DNA of 64,000 bases from Polytrichum commune (GCA_950295325.1 OX485805.1:34891501-34955500), one strand, 5' to 3'; positions 33,300 to 44,985 are shown, numbered from the stretch's first letter. Translations and numbers: made by a program. Notes: generated by a model from the sequence alone, not told the origin.

Positions 33300-36020
33300 G
33301 TTTCAAGAATAGAGAGGCATGTAGAGAGGTGCAAGTCTTGTTCAATGATGTTTTGATTTGCAGGAGAATGATATTCCAATTTTTTCTAAAGGTTGTAGAA
33401 GGTCAATGAGACTTGAAGGTGGAAGCAAATTGTCATGCCGATGGGTGTCCTCCGTTGCAAAATTAACTATATTTAGTGGCGTGGGAAACAAGTTGAGTCA
33501 ACATGTTTCAAAAGTGGCATTCAAATTCACTGTGAGACATATTCATCATGTATAATTTAACATTGTGAATTTATGACCACTACCGTAATTGGCAAATTTG
33601 GAGGGTGAAGAATAAACCAATGCTAGATAGTGTTAAATAGTGGGTAAATTTAGAGAGTAGTACGATTTGGACACTTGGGACCAAAACCTCACTACCAACG
33701 CCCCCTTTGCAAAGTTGCTTAAGAAATATGTATATGTGTGTGTGGTTTGTCTTTGAAAAGTGAAGTTTGGAGATGTTTGAACCTAAGGATTGGACATATT
33801 TCAAGAACTCAACCAACATGATATATAGGAAATCCGGAATTCAAACATGGCTTACAAGAAGGACATAAAAGAAGGGTGGAATAAAATGTACTCTTGCAAG
33901 AAAGAGTTCCGCTTGGTCTACAAGGGTTTGTACTCAAATCTTGTGGAGTACATCACCATTGCATTTGCGTATTATTGGGTTGACATTTAGAATGGTCGAG
34001 ATGAATACATTTCAAATATTGTCTACAAGAAGATATTAGTTCGCAACTTCCACTCAAATCCTCTTGCGACAAAATAATTCTTGGATGCGAGATGGATCAA
34101 GAAAAAATTAGAATGTCTTGTAGAAAATAACAACCCCGATACAGTTAATTTTCAATGATAAATGTATATTAATTATTGTTGTCACATGTTTGGAGAATGG
34201 TGACATCATTCCCAACTACACTACACATCACTCTCTACTTTTAATGGTCATGTACCTTACAAAGGAACTCGAGAGTATAATCATCAATTCAATTAAGTTT
34301 TGGCTCATTTTTTAAGGCTATTACATAGCTAGAAACAGTGGTTATTGATGCACTTGCATCCATATGTATAAGTTTATAAGGCATAGATATCGTCCAAGGT
34401 TAAATTTAATAAATGGGGTCATTCACGATTGGGGTACTACTTTTGGGACAAAGGAATTCAGGACTATGTCGCATTGGATCTTGGCGTTTATTGTGATTTA
34501 CTATTATTTGATCAATAAATTTTAAATAAATAAGTAGATAGGTCATAGGACTTATCAAGAAAGATATGATTTATTATTAAATTATCACCAATAATAAATA
34601 AATCCTTTATGGAATGAGTAAATAGGTCATCCGACTTGTTTGGGCCACATCAATAGCAATTTCATTATTAAAGTGTACATCGAAGGTGAATTATTTCATG
34701 TTTTCCATCCTAGTACCTTGGTGTAAGTGTCATGTGTCCATACATATATTTTTATATGTCAAATTCTAATACTAAACGTTCCTTTTTCATGTAGCCATGT
34801 TATTGTGTATTGTTGGCCATGTTTGGTGTCATATGTAAAGCTATACAATTGGTATGCAATACATTTTTAGTTCTATTGGTACACAATTGAACGATAATTG
34901 TGAGGAAAAAAATTGGGATCATTTCAATTAATTTTTGTTGTCCTTTTTATTCCTTGATCCTAAGGTCAACAATTTTGACAACACCCATGGATGTCCGTTA
35001 AGGAATCAAAATGATATCTTAGATAACCCTATTCCTTATAAATTAACTTTGTCAGTGTATTCAATATGGAATATTAAATATAGTTATGATCCAAAATATG
35101 CTCCACAATACAAATCTAAGCACACCAACTATGTAAAGTTATCTAATTTAGTCCTTTAACCGTTAGACACCCAAAAGTAGTACCCCAACCATGAATGCCC
35201 CCAAGTGCAATGGATGACTCATATAGGTTGAAAATTAATAAATATAAAATTACATGGTTTCTATTCATCACAAAAACATAGTGTAAATAATGTAATTCAT
35301 ATATTTAAAAAACCACCAACTTGTGTGGAGATAATTTCTAAAATATGTGCTTTCCAATATAAGACATGATCCTAGCCAATTCCTTACCACAAAAACATAT
35401 CAAGGTTGTAGTTAGGTTTTTGCTATCACTTAAAACTAACTCAAGGAAATAAATCATGGTACTAGCTCTCATGGAAGACTGAGCTAGTGTCTACAAGGAT
35501 TAATATCACATTGGAATAAGGTTTCTACTAACAATCTATGGTATTTTTCTCCTTCATTCCTTCTCAACCATGTTAGGTTCACATTCTTATGGTTCATTCA
35601 TGTCTTTTCTATCGTGTGTGATTCCGTCTTACATGTGGACCCCTATCCCCTTAAATCTCGTGCTCTACTTCAATCATGAAGCTCAATAACTTGGCAAGTA
35701 GTCAATACAAAGTCCAGGGTAATGTCTTTGAGTAATCACATAGTCTTTAATTTCCATGACTTATCCTTGCAATAATCTCATGCTTAAGTTCTTTAAATTA
35801 ACTTACAACCAACATGCATGCCTTCAAAATTTGTAATAACCACCTTCATCTTCAAGTGGTTCTTGCAAATCAACTTAAGAATCACCCACACGATGTAACA
35901 CAAAAACAATGCACAAGCATGTTAGACCTTTGTTGAATGTTTTAATCTATTCAACATCAAAATAATTGGCATTGGTATAGTCATATTGTTGTAATGCAAA
36001 GTCTCATTCTTTCCAAGGTA
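33300..36020 (+). repeat. Inverted duplication, arm B
   Basis: This is the counterpart of 20815-22770 in opposite orientation, 10.5 kb away. It opens with the LINE C-terminal fragment (MRLEGGSKLSCRW at about 33.4 kb). It continues through an unrecognised coding-like part (SNLVEYITIAFAYYWVDI, about 33.93-33.99 kb, then stops) and ends near 36020. It contains the extra 788-bp element at 34415-35202, which is absent from arm A. Confidence 0.8.
34415..35202. mobile_element. 788-bp non-autonomous element with terminal inverted repeats
   Basis: The left end GGGGTCATTCACGATTGGGG and the inverse of the right end, GGGGGCATTCATGGTTGGGG, continue into GTACTACTTTTGGG, about 34 bp with few mismatches. 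The uninterrupted sequence is known from arm A of the inverted duplication (ATTTAATAATTGCAATGG), which gives the insertion site directly and fits a 3-bp AAT-like duplication with one change. GGGG-type ends with 3-bp duplication suggest PIF/Harbinger, tentatively. Internal sequence is AT-rich and non-coding. Confidence 0.8.
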
Positions 36021-37469
36021 TTGAATATAATTGGTGGATTTATTCCTTTATTTATTAGTGCTTAACCATATCCGATGTGATTGAGGACCCTTATGATGTG
36101 AAATCCTAGTCTGAAATTTAAGGATGAGGTGATGATTGATTTGGCCTATTTGGGGGCCTCATATGAATCATCTCCCACCCTTGAATCCCCTTTCTAATGA
36201 TGGTTTTCACTTTTCCCATATTAGATCTCCTATGTCATTATCCGAGTCCCAAGTATTCACGTAAAACAAATTTTCCAAGCATAGTGAGTTTTCAAGTAGT
36301 CTTTAAGTGTCCAACCCTCACATTTTCTTAAGCGCTCGAGTTCTCAAATTCCAAGTAAAATTCTCAGTTTTTGAGTCCACAAATCTTCCAATCTTCGATT
36401 TGGAACTTCAAGCTTTTCTCATACTTGAGATCCATTCCAAATTTTATTCTAAGTATTTTGAACTTCCAAGTTTGACTGTTCTTCCATTTGTAACTTGATT
36501 ATTCAAATTCTGATGATAAGCTAATAGGCCTTTAGTGAATATCTTATGATTCAAGTGTTCCAAGCTCTACAAAACTTCTAATTATCAACCTCATACTCCA
36601 AAGGAATTTCTATTCTCATTCATCTTGAAGAAGTACACAAATCTCTTAATTTCCTCGGTCATATCTTGAATATCCATAAGAAGGCTCAACCCTCAAGACT
36701 TCGAAATCTGAGTGATTTTTAGTAGACAGACTCATATTGGAGCTTTCTGATTTCTAAGTAAAAAAATTGAGTATTCATGTGCCGAGTTCCAAGTGTCATT
36801 CTAGGTATCCAATTTTAATCTCCAAGTTCCAAGTGGTTTCCCACTTATATCAAGACCTTGTTGATAATTCATTTAAATTGTTCGAGGTCGAATGAAGTGT
36901 AATAGGGTCCTTTTGTACCCTTTTTTCATAGTCTATAAAATCTAAAAATAACACAATTATAATTTGGTTACCAGATTTACTACATATAACAATATGATGT
37001 TTATGTAGCCTATATTTAATAGCAATAGATCTACATTTTAAAGATGTGGCTCTAAACGCTTCCTAATACTTATTTTCCATGAACATATGCGGGTTAATGT
37101 AGTAATCTTCAACTACTTTCTAAGTCTAAAGACTTCCTAAGTCCTAAGTCTTAATACTAGGTCTTTGTCATTTCCAAAGATTGGGGGTCTTGGGTTGGGG
37201 TCTTGAGCAGGGGTCTTCGTTGGGGATCTTTGTTGGGGTCTTGGGGCTTTGGGGGGGGGTGCTAGCGGGGTTGTGGGTCCGCATTTAGGTCATTTCTCCC
37301 CACCCCCACCCCCACCCCCCTCTTCGATCTCCAAGGCCTTCATTGTTTCCTACCCTCGTTCCTACATGCTCCGCTCTTCAATGGCCATGGCAAGCTTCCT
37401 CCCTTTGCCTTTCTTTGACCCTAGTTGTGTTTTGCTCTTTGATTCCATGCCCATTCTTCTTGTGCTCAT
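36021..37469. other. Spacer with CTTCCAAGT-type low-complexity and a G-rich patch
   Basis: 36.2-36.9 kb is built from loosely repeated TTCCAAGT/TCTCAAGT words. 37180-37270 has many G runs (GGGGTCTT, nine-G run), followed by a C-rich run. I see no gene. Confidence 0.5.
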
Positions 37470-39310
37470 AAAGACTTACAGTAGTGGTCATAAATGAACA
37501 TTGTTAAATTATATATGATGAATATCTTTCACAATGAGTTTGAATGCCATTTTTGAAACATGTTTGATTCAATTTTTTGCCCACACTACTAAATATGGTT
37601 AATCTTGCAATGGATGACACCCATGGGCATGACAATTTGCTTCCACCTTCAAGTCTCATTGACCTTCTACAACCTTTAGAAAAAGAGTGGAATATCATTC
37701 TCCTTCAAATCAAAACATCATCGAACAAGACTAGCACCTCTTTATTATTATTCTTATTTTTGGGTACAAATTGAAACAAATCCAACTGCAAGGGAAAAGT
37801 CTAACCATTGAGGGGAACCAACACAACCCAAGGGGATTCAAGAAACAATGCCCATCCGGGGCCTAACCTTCCAAGTAACCACTAAATCACTATGAATCAC
37901 AATAAGGTCTTTGACACACCAAACCAAGTCAAATTCCTTAAGCACATCTTGATAGGTGACATCTGGAGTTTTCTCCAAATCTTGAAGAGTCCATTGGCAT
38001 TCAAGTCTATCATAGTCAAGCAAAGAGTCTCACATCACTTGGTGTTATTCCAATGCCACCAAATAACCCAAGGGATGTATTTTTTCACAAAAACCAAATC
38101 TAGCTAAAGGATTACAGTTGCTTACAGAGAGCTTGATCACATAGGCATTGTACCATTGAATAAGATTTCCAAAAAGTTGTCACATGATATTAGTTGTGTA
38201 ACGCCACACTTGTTGAGCCAATGGGCAACTACAGAATATGTGCTCCACCGACTCCATAGATTGTGAGCGACGTGTTGCCAAACTTTAGACCCGCCTTGGA
38301 TGAAGTTTGGAGAGAACAACTAAAGGGAGGTAGGACCCCTATTGCTATGGTAAGAAGGTTGCAACCAAGCGATTCGGAACCTTAGCAAAATTTGCATATT
38401 AACGTGATTGGGCAAGAGTGCTTGAATGATCCACTTACTCAATAGCACTTTCATAGTGCCCTCCACAAAAGCAAGACTGTGGCCTCCAATTTTCTTCAAC
38501 ATCATACAATCTCTCCATCTCACTTGTGTGAGTGCCGTTTTCTTAGATCCATACCACAAAAAAGTGTGTAACAAGGCCTTAATCTTCACTAAACCTCTCT
38601 TTGAGCCAACCCACACCGCAATGAAATACCAAATAGATGACGTCAACACCTGAATCACAATAAGGGTTTTACCAACTGAGGACATATGTGTAGAGCCATA
38701 GTACTTGAGCTTTGCCTTGACAGAACAAGAAATCAATCAACAATATGCAATTCCAAATGTAAATTGAGCAATGTGCTTGATGGCTTTGACAAGTTACCAG
38801 TAGCGGCCCACTTCCATTAATATTTCTACACCCATCTTGGTGGAGTTCCCCGACCACACCAATATGCTACACTTGTATGCCAATTAATTTTGAGGCCATA
38901 AGCAATTTCAAAATTGTGGAGAATCTTGACAAGATTATCAACACTAGCCTCTTTCGCTTTCACAATAAATGATGTGCCATCAACATATTGATTAATGATT
39001 TGTTGGGCACTGCATTGAGGAAGGGAAATACCTTCAATATGCCCAATCTGCACCGCGTTTTTGACAACAACATTCAAAGCTTCCACAATAATAATAAACA
39101 AGTACGGAACTATGAAACAACCCTAACACACTCCTCTATGACGTTTGAAAGATTTGTGGCTTGATTGTTAACGTTAACTAAGAATAAAAATCTAATTATA
39201 TGGGCAAAGGAGTTAGGCATCCCTAACTTCTCCATAACTTGAAACATGAACCTCCAATCAACTCAGTCATATACCTTACTAGAATCAAGTTTAAGGAAGA
39301 GTGTACAAAT
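37470..39310 (-). pseudogene. 5'-truncated LINE reverse transcriptase remnant
   Basis: On the minus strand, from 39310 down, the frame reads LKLDSSKVYD-stop-VDWRFMF, the first reverse-transcriptase motif. It is followed by a palm segment where the catalytic YADD is changed (QYVDGTSFIVKAKEASV at about 38.97 kb). Later come a thumb/C-terminal part (VGKTLIVIQVLTSS...IKALLHTFLWYGSKK at about 38.6 kb) and the C-terminal block that also occurs at 22.5 and 33.4 kb. Stops and the lost catalytic Asp make it inactive. Truncation at the 5' side is typical of LINE insertion. Its 5' edge is less than 100 bp from the prolyl 4-hydroxylase promoter region. Confidence 0.85.
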
Positions 39311-39379
39311 ACAACATAGTATACTGTATTATACACATCGTGGTATACTATACGAAACGTGTCGTATTGTACGCTTCCC

Positions 39380-39488
39380 CGCTCTGTTTCTTCGATCCTC
39401 CTGTTCCGCCACCTTCATACCCCCGGCGTCCGAATTCCTTCCTCCGAATGTGATCGCCGCTGCTGGATTTCAATGCGACATCCTCGAG
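39380..39488 (+). other. Possible non-coding first exon of the prolyl 4-hydroxylase gene
   Basis: This GC-richer block ends CTCGAG|GTAAGAAA, a strong donor site. The matching acceptor could be 41918 (TTTTTTTCTGCACCATCAACAG|), 29 nt before the ATG. The first base is not defined. This pairing is inference from splice motifs only. Confidence 0.4.
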
Positions 39489-39967
39489 GTAAGAAATTCC
39501 TCTTGCACAGCCTCCGTTTTCATTCTCCTCACATTTTTTCCACGTTTTACTTGAAGTTCTGGTCTGCTGAAACACAGCGATCTAGTGGACCATAGAAATC
39601 GATCTTGTGTGAGTCTGTTAATTGTGATCTCTCTCTCCCCCTCTCTCTCTGCAATTCGTGAAATGTTCTTCAAATGGTTGTTGGCAGTGATTACCCTAGT
39701 GTGTGATGTAACTCGCAATGTGGTAGGTGTTTGATGGTAAGACTTGGCTTCAAAGATCTGTTTTCCGTGATTTGGTGGTTGCACAGATGGGGGGTTAGGG
39801 TTAGGATTGGAACATTAGACTCTTGAGAGCTTGACATGCAATTTTATTTTCGTGGCTTGAAATTTTAGTATGAAGTTCGTTGGTGCGGCAATGTGAGCAA
39901 GATTGGCAAATGACTGTAGATCTTGTGATTAGCAGAGCTGTAGTTTGTCACCCTTTTCACTTGTTTT

Positions 39968-41215
39968 ATCTCTAGAGTCTGATTGTGCATTGCATCCTGC
40001 ACTAATGACAAGCTTTTCTGCCTGAACTCAGCTTCGGAATTTTTTTGTATTCTAGGGGCAGAATTTGATTATGAGAGGGATGCTTGAAATCTCAAAGCAC
40101 AAGTAACTTTGTGTCTACTATGTCCACACTCATCCCTTGGTTATGAGCAATGTAAGTTTCCTGACCTTCACATTGATGAAATATTTGAATGATAAACTGC
40201 TTACGAACCTCTTCCTCACCTTTGTTTTCGTAAGATTCACTGCTGCTGGGCTAGGTTATCTCCAACTTTTTCCATGTCAGAAACTTCATGGCCTTATCTC
40301 TCGAGTCTGATCCTCTTTCTGTCTGAGCTCATGTTCGGAAATTTTGTATTCTAGGTGTGCTTCAGGAGGAGTGGCAGCATGTAATTAGGATATGACGATT
40401 GAAATTTGAACCCACAAGTAATTATGCATCTACTATGCACACTCATCCCTTGGGTGCAAAATTGTAGGCTAATGAACCTTGTGCACATTGATGAAATATA
40501 TGAATGATAAACTGCCCCTGACATTACGAACTTCTTTGCTCCCCTTGTTTTCGCATCAATCACTGCTGCCTGGTTAGATTATCTCCAACTTTTCCATGTC
40601 AAAATCTTTCTGGCACTATCTCGCGAGTCTGATTGTGCACTGCATCCTGCATTACTGTCAAGTCTTTCTGTCTCACCTCAGCTTCGGAAGTCTTTTATGT
40701 TCTGAGACTGCTTCAGGAGGAGTGGTAGGATGGTGATTAGGACAGGGACGCTCAAATTTTCAAAGCACAAGTAGATTTTATCTACTATGTGCACTCATCT
40801 CTTGGTTACGAAAAGGTAGGTTCCTGAACCTTCTGCACAGTGATGAAACATATATGAATGATAACCTGCTCTGACCTTACGAACCTCTTTCTCACCTTAT
40901 TTTTGCTGCATCAATTGCTGCTCCGTCAGGGTATCTCCAACTTTTACCATGTCAAAATCTTCATGGCCTTATCTCTCGAGTCTGATTGTGCACTGCATCC
41001 TGCACTAGTGGGAAGTTTTTTTTTTTTTTTAGTCTCAGCTCAGGTTCGAATTTTGGTGTTCTAGGTCTGCCTCGGGAGTTTCAGAATGTGATGAGGATAG
41101 AGTCGCTTGAAATTTTTAAGAACAAGTCATTTTGTATATACTATGTGCACTCATCCACTGGTAACGAAGTTGTAGGTTCCTGACCCTCTGCACATTGATG
41201 ACATATGTGATTGAT
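39968..41215. repeat. About 330-bp tandem repeat, four units, in presumed leader intron
   Basis: Unit starts carry TCTCGAGTCTGATTGTGCA-like blocks at about 39971, 40298, 40618 and 40972. Shared later blocks are CTTCAGGAGGAGTGG, TCTACTATGTGCACTCATC, TGAAATATATGAATGATAA and TTATCTCCAACTTTT. Spacing is about 320-350 bp. Divergence is visible but order is kept. Confidence 0.85.
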
Positions 41216-41947
41216 AGGGGTCCCAATGTGAGATGAGTTTTTATTAAATGGGGCTCTAGAAGCATAGAAAACAACAATCTCCTATTTATCATTGGTTCAT
41301 TTAAGCAGGTGAACCACAGAGAGGAAGTGCTGCTTGTAGGTGATATCGAACCAAAATTCGGATAGTTATAAATGACTCCCAATTAGGGTAGTCACCAAAT
41401 GGAAGGTGGTGGTGTGCATACATATAAAATGCAATCTCCTCAAGATTACTTCTCCTTCGCAGTAGTGCGATCATCACAAGTTTGCACTTGAGCCATGTGG
41501 CCGAGGAATACTGCACTTTTGACATGTCATGGATTCTTTGTTGTTTTTTTTCCTTTTGTTAAATATTTAAGGCCTGGGTGAGGGGCACTGGTGCTAATGA
41601 ATCAAGTTTCAATGAGGGACCCAAGACACCAAGTAAAGTTCTCCCAACCTTCCAAACTTCTTTCTCACCTTGCTTTGGCATCTTCTTCTGCTGCTGGCTT
41701 ATCTCCAGCTTTTCTTTGTCAATAACCTCACAGCCTTCTTATAGATTTGGCAGGTAATCATGTGGACCATGAGTGTTGCATGTAACATTCATCAATTGTG
41801 TTTGTCATAATGTTTTGCACTTACAAGAAGTTACGTTTGCTTGCAGAATCTTTGTAGCTTTTTACCTTTGAAACAGCTGAAATATAGGTCCTCTAGTTTT
41901 TTTCTGCACCATCAACAGGGTAAAAGAGCAGCTGGAGACATACAACA

Positions 41948-42907
41948 ATGAAGAAGGTGTTGAGCTTGTTTCTCGTCTTGGGAATTCTTGTCCTTTCAGG
42001 ACTACAAGTATGGGGTACGTCTGCTGATGACCTGCCAGGGTGGATGGGGGAGACTGATTCCAAAAGGGAAGTTGTGGAACCGGTGATCAAGCAAGTCGTG
42101 AAATTCGACCCCACACGCGTCATTCAGCTTTCATGGAAACCACGAGCGTTTTTGTACAAGAATTTCATGACAGACGAGGAATGCGACCATATGATTGAGC
42201 TTGCCAGGGACAAGCTGGAGAACTCAATGGTGGCAGACAATGAATCTGGGAAGAGTGTTAAGAGCGAAGTCCGCACAAGCGCAGGGATGTTCCTGACGAA
42301 AGGCCAAGATGATGTGATATCGAGAATTGAAGAGAGGATTTCTACTTGGACATTCCTCCCAGTGGAGAATGGTGAGGCAATTCAGGTTCTGAGGTACCAA
42401 GATGGGGAGAAGTATGCACCACATTTTGATTACTTCCACGACAAGACCAATCTAGCTCTCGGAGGTCACCGCATCGCCACGGTGTTGATGTATCTTTCGA
42501 ATGTTGGTAAAGGTGGGGAGACCGTGTTTCCTACCTCACAGGAACCTCATGGTAGAGGTTTTGACATCAAAGATGACTCGTGGTCCGCGTGCGGCAAAAC
42601 GGGGGTGGCCGTGAAACCAAGAAAGGGTGATGCCCTGCTCTTCTTCAGCCTACACCCCTCTGCGGTTCCCGATGAGAAAAGTCTGCACACAGGGTGCCCT
42701 GTCATTGAAGGAGAAAAGTGGTCGGCTACAAAGTGGATTCACGTCTCTGCATTCGAGAAGAAACATCCTAGGAGCGGCGAATGCACCAACGAAAATGAAA
42801 AGTGCGAGGAGTGGGCGGCGTACAATGAATGCACAAAGAATCCTGCTTACATGATTGGCACAAAAGATTGGCCCGGGGCTTGTCGGAAAGCATGCAAAGT
42901 GTGCTGA
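41948..42907 (+). CDS. P4H: Prolyl 4-hydroxylase with C-terminal ShKT domain
   Basis: The gene codes 319 residues without an intron. Residues 1-22 form a hydrophobic signal or type II anchor. The 2-oxoglutarate/Fe(II) dioxygenase domain spans about 65-267, with the iron ligands His159 and Asp161 (HFD) and His247 (SLHTGC), and Lys257 (EKWSATKW) for 2-oxoglutarate. A ShKT domain with six cysteines (279, 286, 295, 312, 316, 319) ends the protein, as in several plant P4Hs. The enzyme should hydroxylate peptidyl proline in the ER/Golgi, giving sites for glycosylation in extensins and arabinogalactan proteins. All key residues are present, so it is likely functional. Plant P4H genes usually have several introns in the coding part. 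This uninterrupted frame suggests a retrocopy or intron loss. A leader intron may lie directly upstream. Confidence 0.93.
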   Translation: MKKVLSLFLVLGILVLSGLQVWGTSADDLPGWMGETDSKREVVEPVIKQVVKFDPTRVIQLSWKPRAFLYKNFMTDEECDHMIELARDKLENSMVADNESGKSVKSEVRTSAGMFLTKGQDDVISRIEERISTWTFLPVENGEAIQVLRYQDGEKYAPHFDYFHDKTNLALGGHRIATVLMYLSNVGKGGETVFPTSQEPHGRGFDIKDDSWSACGKTGVAVKPRKGDALLFFSLHPSAVPDEKSLHTGCPVIEGEKWSATKWIHVSAFEKKHPRSGECTNENEKCEEWAAYNECTKNPAYMIGTKDWPGACRKACKVC

Positions 42908-43871
42908 CAAAGATTTATTAATTTTTCTTTAGGTCACATTGTTGCTGAGTGATGATGGTATGGTCAAATCAGCCCCTCCAGAAATCTCAATGCATCGGCA
43001 ATATCAGCAAACTGAGTAGACATTGTAGATAACCTTCACTACTAATCAATTGGTCTCAAATGAGTAACTAATGAGATGATCTGTGTAACCTCATATCACG
43101 CATATCTTGTACTTTGTAACTTGAAAATGCTTACAATTTTTAATGTGTCTGATTGTTGAAGAGCACCCACGTGGGACGCATTGAAGGTTAGTTCTGCTTG
43201 ATCCTGGTTTGAAAAATTCATGCCACATGCTGATTTGTGCTTTTATAATGCTGGATTGTGGCTACTACCTCAGAGCAGTGGGCAGGGTGGCAATCCTTCA
43301 AGCAAGCTATACTAAACATCTGATTTAGTGTGACATCAAAATTGGTGTGCCATATTGTTAAGAGTGGTCTTCCCAGCAGTCTTAATTTGATTGGCTGTTT
43401 AGTGTAGTTCAAGAGCAGATACAACCTTCGTATTGGAGGTGGCATCAAGGACAGCTCAGTGCTCATCAATTTTGTAAGTGTCCCAAGTTAGTGGACATTT
43501 GAGTCAAAACTACAGCCGGGTGGGCTTGCCTGGTGCTGGGTAAACTTGGTCGGGAGTAGTTCTGGGGGGTTTATAGGATCGTTCTACTTGCTGAGAGCAT
43601 CCCCACTTCAGAAGGATTGCTTTGTCCATTTGCTAAATTCTCTCCTCCAAATCTTTCAGCCTGGCAAAAATGATGTGTTTGAGAGCTGAGCTTGGATACC
43701 ATGTGACACAGGCATTTCTACTCTATATATTTCTCCTTAGAAGGCCTTCCAATTTTAAGTTTGTAAGGAAAGTTATATGTAGAATACTATAAAATAGGGT
43801 GCTGTCGTGCGCAGAGTTGCCTTGTCCATTCAGTCAAGAGCTTCTTAATTTCACTGTCAGGAAGTAATGTA
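42908..43871. other. 3' flank of prolyl 4-hydroxylase and spacer
   Basis: I see no A-rich tail and no direct repeats right after the stop that would prove a retrocopy, and no clear AATAAA signal. No other gene is recognised. Confidence 0.5.
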
Positions 43872-44983
43872 CAGTCTAACCTTGATAATGTCACCCTTGT
43901 TAATAGAACACCTTGATATTGTCACCTAAAAGTTTGAAACCGATTTTCATAGTGTAAAACTCCCTCGTTATTATCCCTATCACCCTTGATAATGTCACTA
44001 TTTTTTTTCAAAATCCGTAGTGTAAATGTGATAATATCAAGTATGGATGGATCGTATGGGTGGGCATGGGTTCGATATTATTGTTCATGGGTGAGCATGG
44101 GCTAAAGCAAAGCATATTGGGGGTCATTGAATGAGCTCTCATTCAATGCTTTCGGCATAGTGGGATGCCTTGTGTAATTTCAAATTAGATGATCAAACCA
44201 TTAGAAATTGTTGGAGAAAGTCCGCCATATTGCATGCAGAGTGGAATGCAGATATAAACAATCTTGATGAACGTATGAAGTCCAAAATGGAGGAAGCAAC
44301 TTTGGAATTGGGTAGACTCATCGCCGCATTAAATTTGGGTTTGGATGTTGAAGGAAAGCATGTAGAAAAGCTTTGTCCTTTGGAGTACATAAACATGGAA
44401 GGTGAAGATGATTTTGAGGTGGAATTTTCTATTGAGGAGCTTGTGCAACTAGTGCAAGATGGCGAACAAGTTCTTGATTCCATGGAAGTGGACCCATTGA
44501 TTGTTGATAGCAGTGATGATGAGTCTAAAGTAGTGAAGCTAAGCGATGCACAAAAATATGCTAAAGATGTTTTGAGTTTTATGGCTAGCCAAGGTTCTCA
44601 GATTTTCGGCACTCATGAGTTGTTAGAAATGGAAAAAATCCACGACAAACTCATTAGAATTGGTGTTGCACATTTAACATCAACAAAACAATGTGACATT
44701 AGAAGCTTCTTTGTCTCTAGTGAGAGGTCTTTACCTGATCTCAATGACACATTATGATGTGCTCTTGTTGTTATTCACAATTTTGAATTGGATTTTACAT
44801 TCAAAAACATCAAGTCTCGTATTTGTTATTTAAAAAAAAAATTGTAATTATATTTTGATTTTCTACATATTTTTTGATAATATCACATTATGCACAAAAT
44901 GTGACATTATCAAGTATGTCACACCTTGTTTATATCATACTTTTTGGTGAAACGGAGGGTGTGACATTATCAAGGTTAGGGTG
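43872..44983 (+). mobile_element. pogo/Tigger-type DNA transposon, internally deleted (1,112 bp)
   Basis: The left end CAGTCTAACCTTGATAATGT and the inverse of the right end, CACCCTAACCTTGATAATGT, form inverted repeats of about 25 bp. They are flanked by TA on both sides (43870-43871, 44984-44985), the Tc1/mariner target. CAGT-type ends with AACCTTGATA are typical of pogo/Tigger. Extra copies of the CTTGATAATGTCAC word lie inside both ends. Only the C-terminal part of a transposase remains. Confidence 0.88.
44161..44757 (+). pseudogene. C-terminal part of Tigger-like transposase
   Basis: The open frame begins right after a stop and has no plausible ATG. It reads WDALCNF...DDQTIRNCWRKSAIL, the block that follows the DDE catalytic core in Tigger-type transposases. 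Acidic and helical segments follow, ending SERSLPDLNDTL. The DNA-binding domains and the DDE core are missing. The remaining frame is nearly 200 codons without a stop, which points to fairly recent loss. Confidence 0.8.
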
Positions 44984-44985
44984 TA

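Noticed and set aside
38426-38653. Plus-strand frame inside the LINE remnant
   Set aside because: It is antisense to the recognisable reverse-transcriptase C-terminal frame.
42908-43160. Search for a poly(A) tail or direct repeats proving a P4H retrocopy
   Set aside because: None was visible, so the retrocopy idea rests only on intron absence.
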